This document shows, one piece after another, positions 57,464 through 64,000 of a stretch of 64,000 bases of DNA. This stretch comes from BRH-c25 sp035627615 (GTDB lineage: Bacteria > Bacillota > Clostridia > Lutisporales > Lutisporaceae), in contig DASPLL010000045.1 of assembly GCA_035627615.1 (NCBI GenBank), forward strand, positions 1 through 64,000, read 5' to 3'. A model generated the notes under the pieces. It was given only the letters and a program-made list of their open reading frames with translations. It had not been told where the DNA came from and searched no databases. A program made the translations under genes and the position numbers. Position 1 is the first letter of the stretch. Each line of letters starts with the position of its first letter.

Positions 57464-59062
57464 CTACTTGCTGAGAATATCCGCAAGCTCCGCACCATTG
57501 TTTCTTTCCATAACCGTCCTTATTGACCATTCATTCTGGAAAAGCAACACCGGATTATCTGATTGATCCCTTGCGATCAATGTATCGGTCGTAATTCTGA
57601 AGGTCCTGGGATTGAACTCAGGAGTTTTGACCCATCTGATATATTTATAGGACAGATGCTCCATGCTCACATCTACACCATATTCATTCTTCAGCCTGTA
57701 TTCCAGTACCTCCAGCTGAAGTACCCCTACCACACCTATAATGAATTCCTGTGCTATGGAATCCTGCTGATGGAATATCTGTATCGCGCCTTCTTCGGAA
57801 ATCTGCTCTATACCCTTTATGAACTGCTTGCGCTTTAAGGAGTTCTTCGTATAAACCCTGGCAAAATGCTCCGGTGCAAACACCGGGATCCCCTCAAACC
57901 TGAAGGTGCTTTCCTGGCAAAGGGTGTCACCGATTTTGAATATTCCGGGGTCAAATACTCCAATTATATCCCCGGCATAAGCCTCTTCAACAATTTCCCT
58001 GTCCTGAGCCAGGAACTGCTGCGGCTGTGACAGCTTTATCATTTTGCCGGCCTGCACATGATTCACTTCCATACCTTTTGTGAATTTACCCGAGCATATT
58101 CTGAGAAAAGCTATCCTATCCCTGTGGGTAGGATTCATATTGGCCTGTATTTTAAATATGAATCCGGAGAATTTACCGTTTTCTGCATCTATTTCACCGA
58201 TATCGGCATTCCTGGAAAGCGGTGGGGTTGTCATTCCCAGGAACTCCTCCAGGAATACCTGCACTCCGAAATTAGTCATTGCGCTGCCGAAAAATACCGG
58301 AGTCAGCTCACCCTTCAGTACTTTTCTGCTGCTGAATTCATCCCCCGCCATATCCAGAAGCATGATATCCTCTACCAGCTTGTTATGTGCATCCTCCCCC
58401 AGAAGATCCAGGAACACCGGATCATCGACATTCTTTTTTGAGGATACCACTGCGCTCTGTCCGTGATTTCCGCCGTCAAAAAGCTCTATCTGGGAAAGCT
58501 TCCTATTATATATGCCTAAAAAGCTTCCTCCCACTCTTATGGGCCAATTCATTGGATAGGACTGTATTCCAAGTACCTTTTCAATTTCCTCCACCAGTTC
58601 AAAGGGATCCTTTCCTGCCCTGTCCATCTTGTTTATAAATGTAAAAATGGGTATCCCCCTCATTTTACATACATGGAACAGCTTTTTGGTCTGCTCCTCC
58701 ACACCCTTTGCCGAGTCAATTATCATAACAGCACTGTCTGCCGCCATAAGCGTCCTGTAAGTGTCCTCGCTGAAGTCCTGATGCCCGGGCGTATCCAGTA
58801 TATTTATGCAATAATCATTATACTCAAACTGCATTACGCTGGAGGTAACCGAAATACCCCTCTGTTTTTCAATTTCCATCCAGTCCGATACTGCATGCTT
58901 CTGAGCTTTCCTGGCCTTTACCGAGCCGGCAAGGCGGATGGCGCCTCCATAAAGCAGAAGCTTTTCAGTCAGGGTAGTCTTGCCTGCATCAGGGTGCGAT
59001 ATAATTGCAAAGGTCCTTCTTCTTCTGATTTCCTTTAATATTTCCTGTTGTACAACCGACAT
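57464..59062 (-). CDS. prfC: Peptide chain release factor 3
   Basis: Translational GTPase that removes RF1/RF2 from the ribosome. G motifs: SHPDAGKTTLTEKLL, the switch II DTPGHQDFSEDTYRTL and INKMDRAG. The RF3-specific RLAGSVKARKAQKHAVSDWM (in part) and QRGISVTSSVMQFEY are intact, and the C-terminal domain has VVGVLQLEVLEYRLKNEYGV. ATG at 59062 has GGAG at 8 nt. Length 532. A longer frame to 59137 translates a heptamer repeat and is not real. Single gene. Confidence 0.96.
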   Translation of the reverse strand: MSVVQQEILKEIRRRRTFAIISHPDAGKTTLTEKLLLYGGAIRLAGSVKARKAQKHAVSDWMEIEKQRGISVTSSVMQFEYNDYCINILDTPGHQDFSEDTYRTLMAADSAVMIIDSAKGVEEQTKKLFHVCKMRGIPIFTFINKMDRAGKDPFELVEEIEKVLGIQSYPMNWPIRVGGSFLGIYNRKLSQIELFDGGNHGQSAVVSSKKNVDDPVFLDLLGEDAHNKLVEDIMLLDMAGDEFSSRKVLKGELTPVFFGSAMTNFGVQVFLEEFLGMTTPPLSRNADIGEIDAENGKFSGFIFKIQANMNPTHRDRIAFLRICSGKFTKGMEVNHVQAGKMIKLSQPQQFLAQDREIVEEAYAGDIIGVFDPGIFKIGDTLCQESTFRFEGIPVFAPEHFARVYTKNSLKRKQFIKGIEQISEEGAIQIFHQQDSIAQEFIIGVVGVLQLEVLEYRLKNEYGVDVSMEHLSYKYIRWVKTPEFNPRTFRITTDTLIARDQSDNPVLLFQNEWSIRTVMERNNGAELADILSK

Positions 59063-59094
59063 TTGATTACTCCTATTCCAAATAAATTGCTTTG

Positions 59095-59129
59095 AGCCAT
59101 GTTCCCATTGCCCATAGCCTATTGCCCAA
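59095..59129. repeat. Heptamer array (copy 8)
   Basis: Units AGCCATG, TTCCCAT, TGCCCAT, AGCCTAT, TGCCCAA: the inverse of the GCAATGG/GCGATGG class in copy 7. Only one side is seen; there is no partner array within 200 bp. Confidence 0.6.
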
Positions 59130-59185
59130 TATAACATATTTGATTTTACACGATATAGGAATAGTGTGTCAATGTGTCACAAATC

Positions 59186-59228
59186 AAAAACATGCCTGAC
59201 AACACATATTGTATTGACAAGCATGCTC
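59186..59228 (-). terminator. Probable terminator of the leu-ilv operon
   Basis: On the minus strand GCATGCTTGTCA can pair imperfectly with TGTCAGGCATGT across an AT-rich loop, followed by TTTTTG. It lies about 20 bp after the ilvE stop. Confidence 0.55.
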
Positions 59229-59249
59229 TTTTCAATTCCGCTGACCATT

Positions 59250-60164
59250 TTAATACACCGGGGTACAATAATCGGCATATTTTGGATTTTTTCCAACTGT
59301 GATCTCAAAGAACAATTTCTTCAGCTTTTTACAGACTTCCCCTTGCTTCCCTGTACCTATTGTCCTCCTGTCCACTTCAACTACAGATGTCACTTCCATC
59401 GCAGTTCCGCTGAAAAACACTTCCTCAGCAGAATAAAGCTCGTTCCTTGCAATGCTTCTTTCTACAACCTCCATACCAAGCTCTTCCTTTGCCAGAGTCA
59501 TGACGGTATCCCTTGTTATTCCCTCAAGTATATTGTCCGAAGGCGGCGGAGTTACAAGCTTTCCTTTTTTTAACATGAATATGTTTTCGCCGGGACCCTC
59601 GCATACATTGCCGCTGTCAGTGAGGAATATGGCTTCATCAAAACCATTGCGCAGCACTTCAAGTGATGCCAGTGCGGAATTCAGATATGCCGCAGTTGCC
59701 TTGGTCCTCGGAGGCAGCATATTGTCCCTTATTCTTTGCCAGGATGTGACGGCAACACGTAATTCTTCCTTACCCGCATAGCTTCCCAGAGGCTGACAGT
59801 AGATCAGTAATCTGTTATCCTCATCCAGCAGGGTAGGATTTAAGCCTTCACCGCCTTTATATGCCACCGGTCTTATATACATCGTGGTTTTAAAATTGTT
59901 CTTTTTCAAAAGCTCCACAGTATAATCACAAAGCTCGGATACGGTATATGGAATGTTTATATACAGAGCCTTGCATGACTGCAGGAGTCTTTCGTAATGC
60001 TCCTTGAACCTGAAGCCGTAAAGCTGTCCGCTGTCCGGATCCCAATATGCCCTTATCCCTTCAAAACAGCCAAGACCGTAATTCACAATCTTGCTCCTTA
60101 TACTTATGCTAACTTCTTTTTCTTCAACTATCCTCCCATTGAAAAAAACATAGGATTCATTCAC
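59250..60164 (-). CDS. ilvE: Branched-chain amino acid aminotransferase
   Basis: PLP fold-type IV transaminase for the last step of Val, Leu and Ile synthesis. Visible: GLGCFEGIRAYWD, YIRPVAYKGGEGLN, the PLP Lys in RTKATAAYLNSALAS, GNVCEGPGENIFM and EVFFSGTAMEVTSV. The start is ambiguous: GTG at 60164 has GGGAG at 9 nt, while ATG at 60173 is almost inside that site. Length 304 from the GTG. It is the last gene of leuC-leuD-leuB-ilvB-ilvE. Confidence 0.94.
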   Translation of the reverse strand: MNESYVFFNGRIVEEKEVSISIRSKIVNYGLGCFEGIRAYWDPDSGQLYGFRFKEHYERLLQSCKALYINIPYTVSELCDYTVELLKKNNFKTTMYIRPVAYKGGEGLNPTLLDEDNRLLIYCQPLGSYAGKEELRVAVTSWQRIRDNMLPPRTKATAAYLNSALASLEVLRNGFDEAIFLTDSGNVCEGPGENIFMLKKGKLVTPPPSDNILEGITRDTVMTLAKEELGMEVVERSIARNELYSAEEVFFSGTAMEVTSVVEVDRRTIGTGKQGEVCKKLKKLFFEITVGKNPKYADYCTPVY

Positions 60165-60180
60165 GTATAACATCTCCCTT

Positions 60181-60208
60181 TATATATCATCTATTATATA
60201 TCATCTAT
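60181..60208. repeat. 14-bp perfect tandem duplication at the ilvB 3' end
   Basis: TATATATCATCTAT occurs twice in direct succession (60181-60194 and 60195-60208). The right copy carries the last codons and stop of ilvB; the left copy is the spacer before ilvE. Confidence 0.85.
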
Positions 60209-61873
60209 GCATTCGTTTATTGGTTCTCCGGCAGGTACCATCGGAAGCACAAGGTCATTCGGATGTATCATGCACTCTATTACCACAGGCTCATTCATCC
60301 TTAAGGCTTTCTTCATTGCCTTTTCGACCTCTTCATCCTCGGTGATCCGCATTGCCTGTATGCCGAAAGCGTTGGCAAGCTTTGTAAAGCTCACTTCATC
60401 TCCAAGGCTTGTATGGGAATACCTTTCATTGTAGAAGATCTTTTGCCACTGCCGCACCATCCCCAGGGAATTATTATTAAATACCACCTGTATTATTGGA
60501 AGCTTGTATTTCGAAATCGTAGAAAGCTCTGCCAAATTCATTTTGAAGCTCCCGTCCCCTGCCATATTTATTACTCTGCGGTCCGGCCTTCCTACTGCAG
60601 CCCCTATTGCCGCACCAAGTCCATAACCCATTGTTCCCAGGCCTCCTGAGGTAATGAATGCCCTGGGCTCAGTAAATGGATAGTACTGCGCAGTCCACAT
60701 CTGATTCTGCCCTACTTCGGTGGTTACTATGCTCTTGCCTTTGGTAAGCTCATAAATCTTACTGATCAGATAGTGCGGATTCAAGGTGCCGTTGCTTTTA
60801 TAGTTTACCGCATAAGCCTTTTTCCAATCCTGGATCTGTTTATTCCATACACCGGGCTGCTTCTCTTCAACTCTTTCCAGCAGCAGCTTCAAATACTGCT
60901 TCACATCTCCGCAAAGGGGTATTTTTATATCTATATTCTTGCCAAACTCCTCCGGATCTATATCTATGTGTATTATATGCGCATAGGGTGCGAAACCGTC
61001 TGCCTTGCATATCGTCCTGTCACTGAAGCGTGCTCCGATCGCTATAAGCAGGTCGCAGTTGCTTATTGCCAGGTTTGAACACCGTGAACCATGCATCCCC
61101 AGCAGTCCCATATGATTCGGATGAGTACCGGGAAATGCTCCGGTGCCCATTAGAGAACAAGCTACGGGGGCTTTTATCTTCTCTGCAAATTGCAGCAGTT
61201 CTCCGCAGGAATCAGAAATTTTGACGCCTCCTCCTGCATATATAACCGGCCTTTTGCTGTCATTTATAAGCTCAATCGCCTTTTCCAGGTATAGGCTCAT
61301 TTCCTCTGACATTTCCGACAGACTGTCGGTTTTATAACTAGTATCTATTTCCAACCGCTGATACTCTATTTCAGCAGCCTGTATATCCTTGGGGATGTCA
61401 ACGAGCACCGGACCCGGACGGCCTGATCTTGCGATTTCAAAAGCTTCCCTTACGATCTCAGGTAATTTGCAGGCGCTCTTTACTATATAATTCTTTTTAG
61501 TTATTGGTTTGGTTATAGCTGTAATATTAAGCTCCTGAAATGAGTCTTTTCCTAGCAGCGGCCTTGCTACCTGTCCTGTGATCACCACCATGGGTACTGA
61601 ATCCCGGCATGCTGTCGCAATTCCAGTTACAGTATTCGCAGCTCCGGGGCCCGAGGTTACCAGAACAACCCCTACCTTTCCTGTCGCTCTCGCATAACCG
61701 TCGGCAGCATGGGTCGCCCCCTGTTCATGGGCAGTCAATATATGGGTTATGTCGCTTCTGTCATAAAGTGCGTCATAAATATTTATAACCGTTCCGCCCG
61801 GGAACCCGAATATAGTATCTACACCCTGCTCCCGGAGGCATTCCAACAATACCTGGGCACCTTTCAACTTCAT
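60194..61873 (-). CDS. ilvB: Acetolactate synthase, large (catalytic) subunit
   Basis: ThDP- and FAD-dependent enzyme that makes acetolactate or acetohydroxybutyrate. IFGFPGGTVINIYDAL, the catalytic Glu in TAHEQGATHAADGYARATG (in part), SGPGAANTVTGIATA, and the ThDP motif GDGSFKMNLAEL with FNNNSLGMVRQWQ are all present. ATG after GGAGG; length 559. The regulatory subunit gene ilvN is not next to it; it may be elsewhere, or the enzyme may be unregulated. It lies 15 bp from leuB. Confidence 0.96.
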   Translation of the reverse strand: MKLKGAQVLLECLREQGVDTIFGFPGGTVINIYDALYDRSDITHILTAHEQGATHAADGYARATGKVGVVLVTSGPGAANTVTGIATACRDSVPMVVITGQVARPLLGKDSFQELNITAITKPITKKNYIVKSACKLPEIVREAFEIARSGRPGPVLVDIPKDIQAAEIEYQRLEIDTSYKTDSLSEMSEEMSLYLEKAIELINDSKRPVIYAGGGVKISDSCGELLQFAEKIKAPVACSLMGTGAFPGTHPNHMGLLGMHGSRCSNLAISNCDLLIAIGARFSDRTICKADGFAPYAHIIHIDIDPEEFGKNIDIKIPLCGDVKQYLKLLLERVEEKQPGVWNKQIQDWKKAYAVNYKSNGTLNPHYLISKIYELTKGKSIVTTEVGQNQMWTAQYYPFTEPRAFITSGGLGTMGYGLGAAIGAAVGRPDRRVINMAGDGSFKMNLAELSTISKYKLPIIQVVFNNNSLGMVRQWQKIFYNERYSHTSLGDEVSFTKLANAFGIQAMRITEDEEVEKAMKKALRMNEPVVIECMIHPNDLVLPMVPAGEPINECIDDI

Positions 61874-61888
61874 ACTATTACCTCCATA

Positions 61889-62959
61889 TCAGGATAAAAT
61901 ATAGTCAGCAACCATACTTCCCATTTTTTCCGTTCCCACAGCAGTCATTCCCTGCTGCATTATGTCTGCAGTCCTGTACCCTTTATCCAGGACCCGGTAT
62001 ACGGAATTCCGGACAGCATCTGCTTCGGCCTCCATATTGAATGCATATTTCAGCATCATCGAGCAGCTCAGTATTGCAGCTAAAGGGTTTGCTATGTCCT
62101 TTCCTGCAATATCCGGTGCTGAACCGTGTATAGGCTCGAAAATCCCTGCACCCATCATCCCCATGCTTGCTGAGGGGAGCATCCCAAGGGAGCCGGTAAG
62201 CATTGATGCTTCATCGCTCAGTATATCTCCAAAAAGGTTTTCTGTAAGTATTACATCGAAGTTCCCAGGATTCCTTATAAGCTGCATAGCGGCATTGTCC
62301 ACATACATGTAAGAAAGCTCCACATCATTGTAGTCCTTTGCCACCTCACCGGTCACCTCACGCCAGAGCCTTGAGCTTTCAAGTACATTTGCCTTATCTA
62401 CAATCGTAATCCTGTTTTTTCTCTTCCTTGCAATGTCAAAAGCTTTACGCGTAATCCTCTCAATTTCAAAGGAGGTATATACCATCATATCCCATGCCTT
62501 GACACCATCCTTTGTCTTTATCCTCTTCTTTTCTCCAAAGTATGCCCCTCCCGTAAGCTCACGGACAACCATAATATCAAGGCCATCCTTCAACACTTCC
62601 GGTTTCAGTGTTGAAGCTGATTTTAGCTGTGGGAACAGGATTGCAGGCCTTAAGTTTGCAAAGGCATCAAGAGCCTTTCTTAATCCAAGAAGCCCGGCTT
62701 CAGGCCTCAGGTGCCCGGGAAGCTTATCCCATTTCGGTCCTCCTACGGCGCCCAAAAGCACTGCATCACTGTTTTTGCATACCTTCACTGTTTCATCGGG
62801 AAGCGGAACGCCTGTTTCATCAATTGCCCGGCCTCCCATCAGCACCTCTTCATATTCAAAGCTGCTGCCGAATCTCTCCGCCACCGCATCAAGCACCTTC
62901 ACGGCCTGCTTTGTTACTTCAGGGCCAATCCCGTCTCCCGGTATCAATGCTATTTTCAT
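61889..62959 (-). CDS. leuB: 3-isopropylmalate dehydrogenase
   Basis: NAD-dependent oxidative decarboxylase of leucine synthesis. Motifs: IALIPGDGIGPEV, GAVGGPKWD, the substrate loop AFANLRPAILF with LRKALD, VVRELTGGAYFG, and the metal/NAD signature ENLFGDILSDEASMLTGSLGMLPSAS (in part) with EPIHGSAPDIAGKDIANP. The ATG overlaps the leuD stop by 4 bp (ATGA), so translation is coupled. Length 356. Confidence 0.97.
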   Translation of the reverse strand: MKIALIPGDGIGPEVTKQAVKVLDAVAERFGSSFEYEEVLMGGRAIDETGVPLPDETVKVCKNSDAVLLGAVGGPKWDKLPGHLRPEAGLLGLRKALDAFANLRPAILFPQLKSASTLKPEVLKDGLDIMVVRELTGGAYFGEKKRIKTKDGVKAWDMMVYTSFEIERITRKAFDIARKRKNRITIVDKANVLESSRLWREVTGEVAKDYNDVELSYMYVDNAAMQLIRNPGNFDVILTENLFGDILSDEASMLTGSLGMLPSASMGMMGAGIFEPIHGSAPDIAGKDIANPLAAILSCSMMLKYAFNMEAEADAVRNSVYRVLDKGYRTADIMQQGMTAVGTEKMGSMVADYILS

Positions 62960-63450
62960 AGACTGTCCACCTTCCCTTTCACGTAGTTAACCAGACCCCC
63001 GGCTTTCATAATGTCCTGCATGAATTCAGGAAAGGATTCTGCCTTATAGGTAATTCCTTTGGTAATATTCGTTATCCTTCCGCTGTTAAGCTCCACTTCA
63101 ACCTCATCGCCATTCTCCATATCCTTTACAGCTTCAGGGCACTCCAGTATGGGAAGTCCAATATTGACTGCGTTCCTGTAGAATATCCGGGCGAAATTCT
63201 CAGCTATGATGCACTCTATTCCTGAATGCTTTATAGCCAGGGGCGCATGCTCCCTTGAGGAGCCGCAGCCAAAATTGCTGCCTGCTGCTATAAGGTCTCC
63301 TGTCTTCACCTTTTTTACAAACTCCCCGTCAAGGTCCTCCATGCAATGGGAGGCAAGTTCTTTACGGTCACTTATGTTAAGGTATCTTGCCGGGATTATA
63401 ACATCGGTATCCACATTATCTCCGTATTTGAAAACTCTGCCCTTTATCAT
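62956..63450 (-). CDS. leuD: 3-isopropylmalate dehydratase, small subunit
   Basis: Swivel domain of the isopropylmalate isomerase. GRVFKYGDNVDTDVIIPARYL, GSNFGCGSSREHAP with the active-site Ser/Arg, and FARIFYRNAVNIGLP are typical of the LeuD type with 164 residues. It overlaps leuC and leuB by 4 bp at either end, so leuC, leuD and leuB are translationally coupled. Confidence 0.97.
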   Translation of the reverse strand: MIKGRVFKYGDNVDTDVIIPARYLNISDRKELASHCMEDLDGEFVKKVKTGDLIAAGSNFGCGSSREHAPLAIKHSGIECIIAENFARIFYRNAVNIGLPILECPEAVKDMENGDEVEVELNSGRITNITKGITYKAESFPEFMQDIMKAGGLVNYVKGKVDSL

Positions 63451-64000
63451 CCCATCACCTCCTCCGGAGAGGATATCTTTCCTGTAACCGCAGAAGCTGC
63501 CGCAACTGCAGGGCTAGCCAGGTATACTTCACTTTCCGGATGTCCCATTCTTCCTACAAAATTCCTGTTGGTGGTTGCCACAGCCCTTTCACCCTTTGCC
63601 AGGATCCCCATGTGTCCCCCAAGGCAAGGACCACAGGTTGGAGTGCTTACAACAGCTCCGGCTTCAATGAATATCTCCAGAAGCCCCTCTCTCATTGCCT
63701 GAAGGTATATCTTCTGTGTAGCCGGGAATACAATAGTTCTCACCCGCGGATCAACCTTTTTATCCTTTAATATCTTTGCTGCCATTCTCAGGTCCTCGAT
63801 CCTTCCATTGGTGCATGAGCCTATTACAACCTGATCAATTGTTACCGTTCCGACATCATCAATAGCTCTTGTGTTTTCCGGCAAGTGAGGGAATGCAACT
63901 GTAGGCCTTATACTGCCAAGGTCAATTTCTATAACTCTGCTGTACTGGGCATCATCGTCTGCAGTATATATTACAGGAAGCTTTTGTGAATGCTCCGATA
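63447..64000 (-). CDS. leuC: 3-isopropylmalate dehydratase, large subunit, C-terminal part
   Basis: The gene runs off the right edge; the last 184 codons are here. The frame stays open to 64000, with DAQYSRVIEIDLGSIRPTVAF upstream of the first possible internal start, which confirms it continues. VVIGSCTNGRIEDLR and TPTCGPCLGGHMG hold three Cys ligands of the [4Fe-4S] cluster, and the end ASPAVAAASAVTGKISSPEEV is conserved. The stop overlaps leuD by 4 bp. This is the first gene visible of leuC-leuD-leuB-ilvB-ilvE. Confidence 0.96.
   Translation of the reverse strand, partial: SEHSQKLPVIYTADDDAQYSRVIEIDLGSIRPTVAFPHLPENTRAIDDVGTVTIDQVVIGSCTNGRIEDLRMAAKILKDKKVDPRVRTIVFPATQKIYLQAMREGLLEIFIEAGAVVSTPTCGPCLGGHMGILAKGERAVATTNRNFVGRMGHPESEVYLASPAVAAASAVTGKISSPEEVMG

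Noticed and set aside
61874..61888. T-box or leader peptide ahead of ilvB
   Set aside because: The leuB-ilvB gap is only 15 bp; any attenuator of the operon must lie beyond the right edge.

Overview
The window comes from a spore-forming, low-to-moderate GC member of the Firmicutes, almost certainly class Clostridia. The evidence is a division and cell-wall (dcw) cluster fused to spoIIGA-sigE-sigG, a SCIFF-type radical SAM maturase, GerM-like and SpoVD-like proteins, a CBS/DRTGG family II pyrophosphatase, and strong GGAGG ribosome binding sites with frequent TTG and GTG starts. Genus cannot be fixed from sequence reading alone. Nearly all genes lie on the minus strand; the plus-strand ones are an unknown protein, a LacI-family regulator, a lipoprotein and an acyltransferase.

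Layout. 1-235 holds the start of a MalT-like regulator. 469-20748 is the dcw/sporulation cluster, read right to left: mraZ, rsmH, ftsL-like, spoVD-like PBP, murE, murF, mraY, murD, ftsW, murG, murA, divIB, two DUF881 genes, sbp, ftsZ, spoIIGA, sigE, sigG. There is no ftsA between sbp and ftsZ. Then come lgt (21044-21844), a Clp-fold serine protease and a facing unknown gene, deoC-pduL, and an orphan SCIFF maturase. 26730-36631 is a nucleoside or related ligand uptake and catabolism operon: BMP lipoprotein, ABC transporter, nucleoside hydrolase, two M20 hydrolases, an amidotransferase-like protein and ribokinase. A divergent LacI-family regulator and two palindromic operators control it.

38118-40274 holds the most interesting locus. 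A 63-residue DUF1858 (hybrid-cluster-protein-associated redox disulfide) protein has an in-frame TGA exactly where the second Cys of its CxxC motif should be. It is followed by a stem-loop with a bulged U and a GGC loop, much like the E. coli fdhF SECIS, so it is probably an unannotated selenoprotein. The gene upstream is a thioredoxin-reductase-like flavoprotein that has lost its NADPH-binding motifs. Together they suggest an electron relay that does not use pyridine nucleotides.

Further right are a GerM-like lipoprotein, a DUF1461 membrane protein and an aspartate racemase. Next is a sulfur-handling operon (arsR, CoA-disulfide reductase-rhodanese, tusA, dsrE), followed by a GGDEF-EAL protein, a TSUP permease, a CBS-PPase and a P-type cation ATPase. 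A yybP-ykoY (Mn2+) riboswitch leads the ATPase gene. The window ends with prfC and a branched-chain amino acid operon (leuC-leuD-leuB-ilvB-ilvE).

Intergenic DNA is rich in small repeats. The most striking are arrays of degenerate 7-bp units, usually in inverted pairs around a short core, at eight places. Two of them supply the last codons and the stop codon of a gene (murD and the SCIFF maturase). No tRNA, rRNA, CRISPR array or intact transposase was seen.
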